A stretch of DNA of 64,000 bases from Hyphomicrobiales bacterium (GCA_900466475.1 UBMI01000032.1:1-64000); one strand, 5' to 3'; counted from the stretch's first letter, positions 1 to 8,846 are shown. Notes: generated from the letters alone by a model not told the origin. Numbers and translations are program-made.

Positions 1-78
1 CCGATCGATAGCGGCGACCGTCTGAAGACGAACATCGTCACCAACGCGGTCAATGTCGGTATTTCCTACCACTGGTGA
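1..78 (+). CDS. C-terminal end of an outer-membrane beta-barrel protein (partial)
   Basis: An open frame enters from the left edge and stops at a TGA at 76-78, giving 25 residues that end in NVGISYHW. A terminal strand with alternating hydrophobic residues and a final aromatic residue is the usual C-terminal signature of outer-membrane beta-barrels, and many rhizobial Omp25/RopB-like proteins end this way. The start and most of the protein lie outside the window, so the family is an inference from the last strand only. It converges on the small secreted protein at 148-588. Confidence 0.5.
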   Translation, partial: PIDSGDRLKTNIVTNAVNVGISYHW

Positions 79-82
79 TCCG

Positions 83-131
83 GAGCAATTCCAGCAAAAG
101 TGTCAGCGGTTTCGCTGGAACTGCGTCAAAC
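83..131. repeat. Dispersed intergenic hairpin repeat, copy 1
   Basis: The stretch starts AGCAATTCCAGCAAAAGTG and continues to an AGCGGTTTCGCTGGAACTGCG segment. Its reverse complement matches the two tandem copies at 7584-7690, including the shared core of CACTTTTGCTGGAATTGCT. It lies between two convergent genes. It is probably a non-coding rhizobial intergenic repeat; function unknown. Confidence 0.6.
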
Positions 132-147
132 GGAGAGAGCTCCGGGG

Positions 148-588
148 CTATTTCTTGCCGCAGCTCACCTTGCCTTCGACGACGAAGAAGCTTGTGCTGC
201 CTTCGATCCGCAAGCTGTAGGTGCCGCCGAAATCCGGCGAAGTCTTGCCGTGCTGGCTTGCGAGAACCGCAAGATCCAGTGACTCGCTTTCGGCGTCGGC
301 CCCTTCTGTCGTGAAGACTTCCAGGCGCAGATCGCCATCACGCGACCAGCGGTTCGTCAAATCCTTCGATTCGAGGATCCGCTTGCCGAAATTCTTGGAT
401 TTATTGTCGTCCTTGAGCATCAGCGCACCGCGGAAATGGATCAGCTGATGACCGCCTCCATCTTCAAAAGCGCTTTCGAGCGTGAAGCGCACATCCTTGT
501 CGTCTGCAGAACAGAAATAGCGGCCGTCTGCGTGCGCCGCACCAGCCGCGCCGAGCAATACGGCAAGCACCATCAATCCACGCCACAT
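148..588 (-). CDS. Small secreted protein of unknown function
   Basis: The 146-residue protein begins with a hydrophobic stretch (MVLAVLLGAAGAAHA) and a probable signal peptidase I site after AHA near residue 20, so it should be periplasmic. The start ATG at 588 follows an AGGAG six to eight bases upstream. The mature part has two cysteines (near residues 26 and 143), which could form a disulfide joining both ends. I recognise no domain. It stands alone: the convergent barrel protein lies to its left and glcF, on the same strand, ends downstream of an unrelated start. Function not assignable. Confidence 0.7.
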   Translation of the reverse strand: MWRGLMVLAVLLGAAGAAHADGRYFCSADDKDVRFTLESAFEDGGGHQLIHFRGALMLKDDNKSKNFGKRILESKDLTNRWSRDGDLRLEVFTTEGADAESESLDLAVLASQHGKTSPDFGGTYSLRIEGSTSFFVVEGKVSCGKK

Positions 589-639
589 AGCCAGAACTCC
601 TGAGGTCGGCCCATGAAATCGGCCAATGAATCGGTGTAT

Positions 640-1950
640 TCAGGCTAGCGGCAAATCCCTTAATTTTTCAGGCACAGCACCACCGTAAGCCCAGTCCAGA
701 AGCTCGACAGTGTGCAGGATCGGTATTGATGTGCCCGACCGGATCTGGGTGATACAGCCGATATTGCCCGTGGCGATGATATCCGGTTTCGTCGCTTCGA
801 TATTCCTGACCTTGCGGTCCCTAAGGCTTGCGGAAATATCCGGCTGCAGAATGTTGTAGGTGCCGGCGGAGCCGCAGCAGAGATGGCCTTCGGCCGGATC
901 GCGAACGGTAAAACCGGCTGCCTTCAGCAGGTGCTTCGGCGCGGTGGTGATCTTCTGGCCATGCTGCATCGAACAGGCTGAATGATAGGCAACCGTAATG
1001 CCTTTCGGCGTGTGAGCGGGCAGTTCGAGGCCGGCCAGATATTCGGTGATGTCCTTGGCAAGCGCCGACACGCGCGCCGCCTTGCCGGCATAGGCGGGGT
1101 CGAGGCGCAGCATGTGACCGTAATCCTTGATCGTCGTGCCGCAGCCGGAGGCGGTGATGATGATCGCGTCGAGGCCGCCAGCCTCGATCTCGCGGATCCA
1201 GACATCGATATTGGCACGCGCCGAGGCGAGCGCCTGTTCTTCGCGGCCCATGTGGTGAACCAGGGCGCCGCAGCAAGCCTCGCCTTCCGGCACGACGACC
1301 TCGACGCCCAGGCGCGTCAGCAGCCGAATGGTCGCCTCGTTGATGGCGGGATCGAGAACAGGTTGCGCGCAACCGGTCAGGATCGCGACGCGGCCGTGAC
1401 GGTCGGCCTGCGGCTGATGACGACCGGGCCGGGCGAAAGGCGATTGTGCCGGAACGCTTGACGGCGCAAGCGCCAGCATGGCTGCAAAAGGCTTCAGCGC
1501 CTCGCCGCGCAGCATGCCGGCAAACGGACGGCCGATGCGGGCAAGCGCAAGGGCCGCGCGAAAGCGACCGGGATAGGGTAGCACCGCCGCCAGAATGGCG
1601 CGCGTCAGCCGGTTCATGACCGGCCGCTTATAGGTCTTCTCGATGTGAGCCCGGGCATGGTCGACCAGATGCATGTAGTCGACGCCGGAGGGACAGGTCG
1701 TGGTGCAGGCAAGGCAGGAAAGACAGCGGTCGATATGGGTGACGACCTCGGTGTCGGCCGCACGGTCGTTCTCCAGCATGTCCTTGATCAGATAGATGCG
1801 CCCGCGCGGGCTGTCGAGCTCGTTGCCGAGGGTGACATAGGTCGGGCAGGTGGCGGTGCAGAAGCCGCAATGGACGCATTTGCGCAGGATCTGCTCGGAT
1901 TCAGCCACATGCGGATCGGCAAGCTGGGCGAGGGTGAAGTTGGTCTGCAT
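640..1950 (-). CDS. glcF: Glycolate oxidase iron-sulfur subunit GlcF
   Basis: This 436-residue protein is the electron-transfer subunit of the three-part glycolate oxidase, which turns glycolate into glyoxylate at the membrane side of the cytoplasm. Two ferredoxin-type 4Fe-4S motifs are visible: Cys25-x2-Cys28-x2-Cys31-x3-Cys35-Pro and Cys76-x2-Cys79-x2-Cys82-x3-Cys86-Pro. The C-terminal half carries two CCG-type cysteine-rich repeats (EACCGALVHH and HLCCGSAGTYN), as in heterodisulfide-reductase-like subunits. The gene starts one base after the glcE stop, so glcD-glcE-glcF form one tight operon read right to left. Length matches the family (about 400-440). Confidence 0.93.
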   Translation of the reverse strand: MQTNFTLAQLADPHVAESEQILRKCVHCGFCTATCPTYVTLGNELDSPRGRIYLIKDMLENDRAADTEVVTHIDRCLSCLACTTTCPSGVDYMHLVDHARAHIEKTYKRPVMNRLTRAILAAVLPYPGRFRAALALARIGRPFAGMLRGEALKPFAAMLALAPSSVPAQSPFARPGRHQPQADRHGRVAILTGCAQPVLDPAINEATIRLLTRLGVEVVVPEGEACCGALVHHMGREEQALASARANIDVWIREIEAGGLDAIIITASGCGTTIKDYGHMLRLDPAYAGKAARVSALAKDITEYLAGLELPAHTPKGITVAYHSACSMQHGQKITTAPKHLLKAAGFTVRDPAEGHLCCGSAGTYNILQPDISASLRDRKVRNIEATKPDIIATGNIGCITQIRSGTSIPILHTVELLDWAYGGAVPEKLRDLPLA

Positions 1951-1951
1951 T

Positions 1952-3157
1952 TCAGTGTCTCGCCATCTTGCCCGGATTAAGAATCCCCGCCGGGTCGAAG
2001 CTTTCTTTCACCCGACGCGACAGCAAGGCCACGGCCTCTTCCTCGGGATGGAAGGCCGATATCGCGGCTCTGGCACTGGCCGGGGCGCGGATCAGCGTCG
2101 TATGGCCACCGCCGAGCGCCTTGACGAAACGGCGGAGGAGATCGGCCTCGGGATCGGCCTCCATGCGCATCCAGACGAGCCCGCCCTGCCAGTCGTAGAA
2201 CGTGTCGACCCCAGCTTCGAGCCTTAACGCCGCGACCAGCTGGTGGCCGATATCAGGTGCGACCGACACGCGCCAGACAGGTCGCTGCGTTTGATCGGCA
2301 TAGGGGGCGACATCACGGATTTCCCGCCAGAGCTGACGGCTCGCCGTCTGGCCGAGCCTTGCGGCGTGGCCGCAGGGCGCCATAGCCGACAGGAGCTTGT
2401 CCGCCCGCGCGTCTACAGAACCAGGCAGGCCCTCGATGCGCAGCACTGTTGCCTCTCCCTCCGGCAACTCGCCGCCGAGGAATTTCCAGGTGACGGTCAA
2501 GGGTAGATGAGCAGCGCCCGAGACTTCCATGGGCAGGGCCATGGCTGCCGCCATCGCATTTGCGGCTTCCGCATCATTGAGGCCGGAGATGACGACGGTT
2601 TCCTCGGCCTTGGGGCGTGGCGGCACGCGGAAGGTCACTTCAGTGAGGAAACCGAGCGTGCCGTGCGAGCCGGAAAGCAGCTTCACCAGGTCGAGGCCGG
2701 TGACATTCTTCATTACGCGGCCGCCGGCCTTGACGATCTCGCCCTTGCCATTGACGAAACGGATGCCGAGCAGGCTGTCGCGCGCCGCTCCCGCCACGAA
2801 CCGGCGCGGACCTGAGACATTGGCGGCAAAGACGCCGCCGATCGTCGGTTCGCCCGACGTGCCCATCAGGGCGCGGTGGTCCATAGGCTCGAAGGCCATC
2901 ATCTGGCCGTTTTCGGCAAGGGCCGCCTCGACCTCGGCGATCGGCGTGCCCGCTCTTGCTGTCATCACCATCTCGCCGGGATTATAGGCGACGATGCCGG
3001 AGAGAGCGATCGAGCGCAGGCGGGCCTCCGCCTCGACTGCATTGCCGAAACCGGAGCGTGTATCGCCGCCGCTGATGGCAAGCGCCCTACCCTCTTGCGC
3101 ATGCGCGCGGATAATGGCCGCGGCTTCCTCTTCGCTTGCCGGCACCAGATCAATCAT
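1952..3157 (-). CDS. glcE: Glycolate oxidase FAD-binding subunit GlcE
   Basis: A 401-residue FAD-linked oxidase subunit. It has the PCMH-type FAD domain (residues about 1-190) with GGVFAANVSGPRR and a GGRVMKNVTGLDL segment typical of GlcE, and a shorter C-terminal substrate domain than GlcD. I place the start at the ATG at 3157, which overlaps the glcD stop as ATGA; a longer in-frame start at 3208 would overlap glcD by 55 bases and begins in sequence that encodes the GlcD tail. The product pairs with GlcD in the same complex. Confidence 0.92.
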   Translation of the reverse strand: MIDLVPASEEEAAAIIRAHAQEGRALAISGGDTRSGFGNAVEAEARLRSIALSGIVAYNPGEMVMTARAGTPIAEVEAALAENGQMMAFEPMDHRALMGTSGEPTIGGVFAANVSGPRRFVAGAARDSLLGIRFVNGKGEIVKAGGRVMKNVTGLDLVKLLSGSHGTLGFLTEVTFRVPPRPKAEETVVISGLNDAEAANAMAAAMALPMEVSGAAHLPLTVTWKFLGGELPEGEATVLRIEGLPGSVDARADKLLSAMAPCGHAARLGQTASRQLWREIRDVAPYADQTQRPVWRVSVAPDIGHQLVAALRLEAGVDTFYDWQGGLVWMRMEADPEADLLRRFVKALGGGHTTLIRAPASARAAISAFHPEEEAVALLSRRVKESFDPAGILNPGKMARH

Positions 3158-4593
3158 GCGGCCGAACGCCCCTCGAGCGGGAAGACTTTTGACGGGTTCA
3201 GCAGCCATTGCGGATCGAAGGCTGATCGCGCAGCCATCTGCTGGGCGAGATCGACGTCGGAATATTGATGGCGCATCAGGTCGCGTTTTTCGATGCCGAC
3301 ACCATGTTCGCCGGTCAGGCAGCCACCGGCATCGACGCAGAGCCTGAGGATATCGTTGCCAGCCGCTTCGGCCCTGGCGGCATCCTCGGGATCATTGGCG
3401 TTGAAGAGGATCAGCGGGTGCATATTGCCATCGCCGGCATGGAAGACATTGGCAACGCGCAGGCCATAAGAGGCAACGATTTCCGAGGTGCGCTGCAGCA
3501 CGAAAGACAGCTGGCTCAGCGGCACGGTGCCATCCATGCAGATGTAATCGGCAATGCGACCGGTGGCGCCGAAAGCCGACTTGCGTCCCTTCCAGATCAA
3601 CGCCGCTTCGGTGGCCGACTGGCATTCGCGCACGGTTCTGACACCGTGTCTGCGAGCGATCTCCACGATGCTTTTCAGCATATCGTCCATTTCCGCTTCC
3701 GATCCCTCGACCTCAACGATCAAGAGCGCGCCGACATCGAGCGGATAGCCGGCATGGGCGAAGGCTTCGCAGATCTCGATCGCCGGCTTGTCCATGAATT
3801 CGATGGCGACGGGGATGATGCCAGCGGCGATGACATCGGCGACACAGCGGCCGGCCTCTTCCGAGCTTTCGAAACCGAACAGCACAGGACGGGCGCCCTC
3901 CGGCTTGGCGATCAAGCGCACCGTCGCTTCCGTGACGATGCCGAGCTGGCCCTCGTGGCCACAGACCAGGCCGAGCAGATCGTAGCCTGCGGCATCGAGC
4001 GCCTTGCCGCCGAGTTCGATGACTGTGCCATCGGTCAGCACCATCTTGACGCCGAGCAGGTTGTTGGTCGTGACACCGTATTTCAGACAGTGCGCACCAC
4101 CGGAATTCATGCCGATATTGCCGCCAATCGTGCAGGCAAGCTGCGAGCTCGGATCAGGCGCATAGAAGAAACCGTCCGCCGAGACGGCTTCGGAGATATT
4201 GAGATTGGTCACACCTGCCTGAACGACAGCGCAGCGGTTGGCGAAATCGACTTCAAGGATGCGGTTCATCTTCGACAGGCCGAGCACGACGGCATCTTCC
4301 TGCGGGATGGCGCCGCCCGAGAGCGAGGTGCCGGCGCCGCGCGGGACGACCGGAATGCCATAGCGATGACAGTATTTCATCACGGCCGCCACTTCCGCGG
4401 TCGAACGCGGCAAGGCAACGGCGAGCGGCAGGCGGCGATAGGAGACGAATGCATCCGTCTCGAAAGGCACGAGTTCGCGCGCTTCGTGGATCAGGCATTC
4501 CCGCGGCAGGAGATCGACGAGATCGGCAACGATTTCCTTGCGGCGCGCCAGAACGTCAGGACGCGGAGCGAGGAACGAAATGGCGTCGGACAT
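3154..4593 (-). CDS. glcD: Glycolate oxidase catalytic FAD subunit GlcD
   Basis: A 479-residue FAD-dependent 2-hydroxyacid oxidase subunit that oxidises glycolate (and often D-lactate) to the 2-oxoacid. The FAD-binding PCMH domain holds PRGAGTSLSGG near residues 75-90 and GGNIGMNSGGAHCLKYG near 145; the C-terminal domain has HAGDGNMHPLI and GEHGVGIEKRDLM, the active-site and flavin-contact motifs of the D-lactate dehydrogenase/GlcD family. The ATG at 4593 has an AGGGAG ribosome binding site; the upstream in-frame ATG at 4686 lacks one and would reach into the promoter of the divergent LysR gene. First gene of glcDEF. Confidence 0.94.
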   Translation of the reverse strand: MSDAISFLAPRPDVLARRKEIVADLVDLLPRECLIHEARELVPFETDAFVSYRRLPLAVALPRSTAEVAAVMKYCHRYGIPVVPRGAGTSLSGGAIPQEDAVVLGLSKMNRILEVDFANRCAVVQAGVTNLNISEAVSADGFFYAPDPSSQLACTIGGNIGMNSGGAHCLKYGVTTNNLLGVKMVLTDGTVIELGGKALDAAGYDLLGLVCGHEGQLGIVTEATVRLIAKPEGARPVLFGFESSEEAGRCVADVIAAGIIPVAIEFMDKPAIEICEAFAHAGYPLDVGALLIVEVEGSEAEMDDMLKSIVEIARRHGVRTVRECQSATEAALIWKGRKSAFGATGRIADYICMDGTVPLSQLSFVLQRTSEIVASYGLRVANVFHAGDGNMHPLILFNANDPEDAARAEAAGNDILRLCVDAGGCLTGEHGVGIEKRDLMRHQYSDVDLAQQMAARSAFDPQWLLNPSKVFPLEGRSAA

Positions 4594-4729
4594 GGCGTTC
4601 TCCCTCGGCCAACATGACGGAAACCGGTGACAAATCCTCCCTGCAACCGGTTCTTTCGGCTTAGCACTTTCCCGATACCGGCGCAAATGTTAAGCACTTA
4701 TGCCAAAAGGGAAAAAGTTATAAAAGCTT
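4594..4729. promoter_or_regulatory. Divergent control region between glcDEF and a LysR gene
   Basis: This 136-base spacer separates glcD (leftward) from a LysR gene (rightward). It holds two ACCGGT copies (4623-4628 and 4646-4651, 23 bases apart) and a repeated TTAGCACTT (4661-4669) / TTAAGCACTTA (4690-4700). A repeated site in such a spacer is what one expects for a LysR regulator that controls its neighbour, but binding is an inference. Confidence 0.4.
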
Positions 4730-5626
4730 ATGACCAATCTGGGTGATCTCGAAATCTTTGCCAAGGTCGTTTCAACCGGTAGCATGTCGCTCGCCGGCCG
4801 CGCGCTCGGCTTTTCCCCTGCTGTCGTTTCCAAGCGCATCAAGCGGCTGGAAGACCGGCTGGGCACACGGCTTTTGCAACGTACGACGCGACAGATTTCG
4901 CTGACTGAAGCCGGCCAGGGTTTCTACGACCGCGTCCTCGGCATTCTGGCGGGGCTGGAGGAAGCAGAATTCTATATATCCGGCCGCTCGGCGCAGATGC
5001 ACGGCACGCTGAAAATTTCCGCCCCCACTTCCTTCGGCCGCATGCATATCGCGCCGTATCTGAAAGCCTTCATGGAGGCGCATCCGGAGCTGGCGATCAA
5101 TCTGGTGCTGACCGATGAATTCAGCGACATCGTCGGCGGCGGCTTCGATCTCGCCATCCGGATCGCGGAACTCACCGATTCCAGTCTCGTGGCGCGGCGG
5201 CTGGCCCCTGTGCGCCGCGTGCTCTGCGCCTCGCCCGACTACATCGCCGCTCATGGCATGCCCAAACATATCGAAGAGCTGAAGCAGCACCGCTGCCTGC
5301 CCGCCCATAACAATGACGTCTGGCGGCTGGATGGGCCGGACGGCGCCTTCAGCCTGCGGCCCGAGGGCATGCTGATCACCAATTCCAGCGAAGTAATCCG
5401 CGAAACTGTCATTGCCGGGCTCGGCATTGCGCTGCGCTCCACATGGGATATCGGCGAAGAGCTGAAAAACGGCAAGCTCATACAGGTGCTGCCGGCCTAC
5501 GAGGGCTCGCACAATGTGACCCTCTCCGCGGTCTATCCGAGCCGTCAGTTTTTGCCGGCCAAGGTTCGGTTGTTCATCGATTTTCTGGCCGAGCTTTACG
5601 GTCCGGTCCCCTATTGGGAGCGCTGA
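4730..5626 (+). CDS. LysR-family regulator, probable regulator of glcDEF
   Basis: A 298-residue LysR-type regulator. The N-terminal winged helix-turn-helix is clear (residues 1-65: SLAGRALGFSPAVVSKRIKRLE, the recognition helix being in the second half), followed by a periplasmic-binding-protein-like effector domain (about 90-290) typical of the DsdC/PA0477-like branch. It is divergent from glcDEF with 136 bases between them, the standard arrangement for a LysR regulator and its target. The effector is not known; glycolate is a guess from context only. It ends ten bases from the convergent LysR gene at 5636. Confidence 0.85.
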   Translation: MTNLGDLEIFAKVVSTGSMSLAGRALGFSPAVVSKRIKRLEDRLGTRLLQRTTRQISLTEAGQGFYDRVLGILAGLEEAEFYISGRSAQMHGTLKISAPTSFGRMHIAPYLKAFMEAHPELAINLVLTDEFSDIVGGGFDLAIRIAELTDSSLVARRLAPVRRVLCASPDYIAAHGMPKHIEELKQHRCLPAHNNDVWRLDGPDGAFSLRPEGMLITNSSEVIRETVIAGLGIALRSTWDIGEELKNGKLIQVLPAYEGSHNVTLSAVYPSRQFLPAKVRLFIDFLAELYGPVPYWER

Positions 5627-5635
5627 AGCGGGCGA

Positions 5636-6505
5636 CTATTGTGCCAGCCCCTCGATGACGAGATCGAGAAGCGCCCTCAGCCGCGCCAGCCGCTTCATAT
5701 CGCGGTGATAACCAACCCAGGTATCGCGACCTGGCGGCGGCTCGCCGAGATCGACACGTTCGATGGCCGAAATGGCATCGCCAAGCGGGCGCGGCAGGAC
5801 GGCAAGACCGGCGCCTCTGGCGCAGAGCGTCGCCTGCACGTCGCGGTTATTGCTGCGCATGGCGATATCCGCCTTTGGCAACTGCCGCTGCAACCAGCCG
5901 ACATCGGGCATGCCGCCGAAGGCCTCGTCCATTGTGACGAGCCGGGCGCCTTTACCATCGCCCGCCTCAGGATGCGGCAGACCGCGGCGGATATAGAGAC
6001 CATAATCGATATGCAGCAGCTTGCGGGACATGACCTCGGCCTCGGTGAAAGGCGCAATCCGGAAGACGATATCGGCTTCCCGGCGTGAGAGGCTGAGAAG
6101 CCGGCTGTCAGTCAGCAGTTCGATGACGACCTTGGGATAGGCAGCAGAGAACTCGGCAAGCACCGGTGAAAGAACATGGGCGCCGAACCAGTCCGACGAG
6201 GAAAGCCGCAGCAAGCCGTCGAGCTGCCTGCTCTGGCCGGCGAGCTCGCGCTCCAGCCCGAGTGCTTCCTCTTCCATGCGCTCGGCATGGGCGAAGACAG
6301 TCGTGCCTTCATCGGTCAGGACAAAACCGTCGGCTGTGCGCTGGAAGAGCGTCTGGCCAAGCGAGGTCTCAAGCGCTCGGAGACGGCGACCCATGGTGGG
6401 CTGCGTCAGCCCGAGGCTGCGCGCCGCGGCACCGAGTGTTCCGAGGCGTGCGATTGCGAGGAAAAGTTTGAGATCGCTCCATTCCAACAGCCTAGCCTCA
6501 AACAA
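5636..6505 (-). CDS. LysR-family regulator, divergent from an alcohol dehydrogenase
   Basis: A 289-residue LysR regulator with the N-terminal helix-turn-helix (FLAIARLGTLGAAARSLG, then LTQPTMGRRLRALE) and an effector domain to the end. No ATG starts the conserved frame: the first possible codon is TTG at 6505, and a TTG at 6487 (just before EWSDLKLF) is an alternative that fits related proteins better. The gene is divergent from the zinc-free dehydrogenase at 6591 with 85 AT-rich bases in between, so it probably regulates that gene. Effector unknown. Confidence 0.82.
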   Translation of the reverse strand: MFEARLLEWSDLKLFLAIARLGTLGAAARSLGLTQPTMGRRLRALETSLGQTLFQRTADGFVLTDEGTTVFAHAERMEEEALGLERELAGQSRQLDGLLRLSSSDWFGAHVLSPVLAEFSAAYPKVVIELLTDSRLLSLSRREADIVFRIAPFTEAEVMSRKLLHIDYGLYIRRGLPHPEAGDGKGARLVTMDEAFGGMPDVGWLQRQLPKADIAMRSNNRDVQATLCARGAGLAVLPRPLGDAISAIERVDLGEPPPGRDTWVGYHRDMKRLARLRALLDLVIEGLAQ

Positions 6506-6590
6506 AATTGCATGATTTTCATTCAGTATCTTTCATTTTCATTCATAATTCAATGAGGCATTCTGCGTCCAACAAACCAAGGAGAGTTCC

Positions 6591-7577
6591 ATGAGCACGA
6601 TGAAAGCCGCGCTTATCGAGGCGCAGAATTCAGAATTCAAGATTGCCGATATCGCAAGGCCATCGCCCCAGGCCAGCCAGATCCTCGTCCGCATCAAGGC
6701 GGCCGCACTCAATCCGCTGGATCTGAAGATCCGGGCCGGCGAGGCCGCGCATGCCCGTCACCCCCTGCCCGCCATCCTCGGCATCGATATGGCAGGTATC
6801 GTGGAAACGGTCGGCCCAGGCGTCGAAGGCTTTCGCCCTGGTGACGAAGTCTATGGCATGACCGGTGGTGTCGGCGGCCTGCAGGGATCGCTTGCCGAAT
6901 TTGCGGCCGTCGATGCCGATCTCGTGGCCCTCAAGCCGCGCAATCTCTCCATGCGTGAGGCAGCGGCCTTGCCACTGATTGCAATTACCGCCTGGGAAGG
7001 CCTGGCGGAACGTACCCAGGTGAAAGCCGGACAAAAGGTGCTGGTCATCGGCGGTGGTGGCGGCGTCGGCCATATCGCCGTGCAGATGGCGGCTGCTGCC
7101 GGTGCCCAAGTCTTTGCCGTCGATGGCGGTTCGAAGGCCGAATATATCCGCAGCATCGGGGCAACGCCGATCGACCATGCCAAGGAGACTACGGAAGATT
7201 ATGTTGCCCGGTACACCGACGGAAAAGGCTTCGACATCGTCTATGACACGATCGGTGGCAAGGGGCTCGACGCCGCCTTCCAGGCTGTCGCCAAGTTCGG
7301 CCATGTCGTCACCAGCCTGGGCTGGGGCACGCATTCGCTGGCACCATTGTCGTTCAAGGGCGCGACCTATTCCGGCGTGTTCACGCTGGCACCGCTGCTG
7401 ACGGGTGAAGATCGCGCCCATCATGGTGAGATCCTGAAGCAAGTCGCATCACGCGTGGAAGCTGGCTCGCTGATGCCGAATCTCGACCGGCGGCAATTTG
7501 CGCTTGGAGACGTGGACGAAGCCTACCGGCTGCTCGAAAGCCGGCAGGCTGAAGGCAAGGTGGTCGTCGACATCTGA
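6591..7577 (+). CDS. Zinc-independent NADP-dependent alcohol dehydrogenase / quinone oxidoreductase
   Basis: A 328-residue member of the medium-chain dehydrogenase/reductase superfamily, quinone-oxidoreductase branch. It has a GroES-like N-terminal half, the nucleotide-binding loop IGGGGGVGHIAVQMAA near residues 149-165, and no catalytic or structural zinc cysteines, so it should reduce enals or quinones with NADPH rather than oxidise simple alcohols. Start ATG at 6591 with AAGGAG upstream. It is divergent from a LysR gene (5636-6505), a common arrangement for electrophile- or oxidant-responsive reductases. Physiological substrate unknown. Confidence 0.85.
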   Translation: MSTMKAALIEAQNSEFKIADIARPSPQASQILVRIKAAALNPLDLKIRAGEAAHARHPLPAILGIDMAGIVETVGPGVEGFRPGDEVYGMTGGVGGLQGSLAEFAAVDADLVALKPRNLSMREAAALPLIAITAWEGLAERTQVKAGQKVLVIGGGGGVGHIAVQMAAAAGAQVFAVDGGSKAEYIRSIGATPIDHAKETTEDYVARYTDGKGFDIVYDTIGGKGLDAAFQAVAKFGHVVTSLGWGTHSLAPLSFKGATYSGVFTLAPLLTGEDRAHHGEILKQVASRVEAGSLMPNLDRRQFALGDVDEAYRLLESRQAEGKVVVDI

Positions 7578-7583
7578 CGACCA

Positions 7584-7690
7584 CCGCAATTCCGGACGCA
7601 AAATCGCGATGCGCTTTTGCTGGATTGCTAGCCTGTTTTTGACGCAATTCCGGACGCAAAACCACGATGCACTTTTGCTGGAATTGCTCT
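7584..7690. repeat. Two tandem copies of the dispersed intergenic hairpin repeat
   Basis: Copy A (7584-7630) and copy B (7642-7690) both read GCAATTCCGGACGCAAAA, about ten variable bases, then CTTTTGCTGGA..TTGCT, so each can fold with GCAAAA pairing to TTTTGC. They sit between the convergent ends of the dehydrogenase and the S-adenosylhomocysteine-hydrolase-like gene; the stop codon of the latter lies in the edge of copy B. They might act as a bidirectional terminator, but the stems lack a clean T tract. Confidence 0.65.
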
Positions 7691-8846
7691 AGCGCGCCAG
7701 ATCGAGATAGGCACTCGCAACCATCGCATCGATATCCGCCGGAACCGGCACGATGCAGGATTCGGCGCCGACACCACGCTTTGCGACCCGCTCCAGGCAG
7801 CGGGCCTGCAGGGTGAAGCCGAGGTCCATGGATTCCACGGAATTGCCAAGCGGACGCGGGCCGGCCAGGTTGGCCATATGGCCGCCACCGAGAACGTGGA
7901 ATGAGCGGCCGTCCTTGAGATGGAAGGTCTCGATAAAATCGGCGTCGTAGCGATCGATATCAACGACATCGGGATGGCTGCGGAAGGCGGCCACATCGAT
8001 CTCATGCGGGAAATGTCCGCCATTCATGAGGATTGCACCGTCCTTGATCAGCGCCAGATCGGCTGCTGTGACGATACCGGGGAAACCGGTAACGGTGGCG
8101 ATCACGTCGGCCGAGCGGATCGCCTGTTCGCGGAGCGGCGTGATGAAACCGTCGAGATGCGCCTCGAGGCTGGTGACGGGATCGATATCGACGACGCTAA
8201 CCGTCGAGAAGGCATTGCGGAAGGCAGTTGCCGTGCCCTTGCCGCAGGCGCCGTAACCGAAGACGGTCACGCGTTTGCCATTGGTGGAGCGGTTGGTGAA
8301 GCGCATGTAGCTTTCGAACAGGCTCTGGCCGACGGCGTGCTTATTTTCTGCGAATTGCTTGATCGGGCTATCATTGATGACGAGGATCGGCATGGCGAGC
8401 CTTTCGCGCATCGGCAGCAGGCGGGTTCGGCCGGATGTCGTTTCTTCGGTGCCGCCGAGCAGATTGGCATAGGACTTGTCGGCGGCAATGGCGAAAAGAT
8501 CGCCGCCATTGTCCAGCAGGAGATCGGGCTTCTCGGCAACCACGGCTTCAAGGCTCTCGTGGTGAGCGACAGGATCGGTCGTCTGGGTCGCGAAGACGGT
8601 GATGCCTTGCGCGCGCAGGAATTCCACGGTTGCAGGCTGCGTACTATTCAGATTGCCGGTGCAGATCAGGCGCGCCCCTCCGGCCCGCAGTGTCGTCAGG
8701 AGAGCGACGGTCTTCGGCTCCAGATGGATGCCGGTGCCGATCGAAAGACCGGCAAAGGGGAGCGTCCTTTCGAATTCCGCAGCCGTTGCCTTCAGCAGGC
8801 GGCAGCTATTGCCGATCCAGTCTATGCGTGTCGCAGATTTTTCCAT
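7689..8846 (-). CDS. S-adenosylhomocysteine hydrolase paralogue, divergent
   Basis: A 385-residue NAD-binding protein of the S-adenosyl-L-homocysteine hydrolase family. Shared with true hydrolases: an IHLEPKT segment with His41, TEETTSG near 133, INDSPIKQFAENK with the catalytic-type Lys163, the NAD loop GYGACGKGTA at 198-207, and NGGHFPHEID with His278. Differences: the DDGGD motif reads DNGGD, the Asp of KFDN is Glu167, the ATGHPS motif near the C terminus is gone (ANLAGPRPLGNS instead), and the C-terminal Lys/Tyr tail that closes the neighbouring subunit is missing. It is shorter than housekeeping enzymes (about 430-466). It may act on another thioether nucleoside or be catalytically altered. 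A LysR gene lies directly upstream on the same strand. Confidence 0.75.
   Translation of the reverse strand: MEKSATRIDWIGNSCRLLKATAAEFERTLPFAGLSIGTGIHLEPKTVALLTTLRAGGARLICTGNLNSTQPATVEFLRAQGITVFATQTTDPVAHHESLEAVVAEKPDLLLDNGGDLFAIAADKSYANLLGGTEETTSGRTRLLPMRERLAMPILVINDSPIKQFAENKHAVGQSLFESYMRFTNRSTNGKRVTVFGYGACGKGTATAFRNAFSTVSVVDIDPVTSLEAHLDGFITPLREQAIRSADVIATVTGFPGIVTAADLALIKDGAILMNGGHFPHEIDVAAFRSHPDVVDIDRYDADFIETFHLKDGRSFHVLGGGHMANLAGPRPLGNSVESMDLGFTLQARCLERVAKRGVGAESCIVPVPADIDAMVASAYLDLAR

Noticed and set aside
3265..4617. A 450-codon frame antisense to glcD
   Set aside because: Shadow of glcD caused by GC-rich third positions; no supporting start signal.
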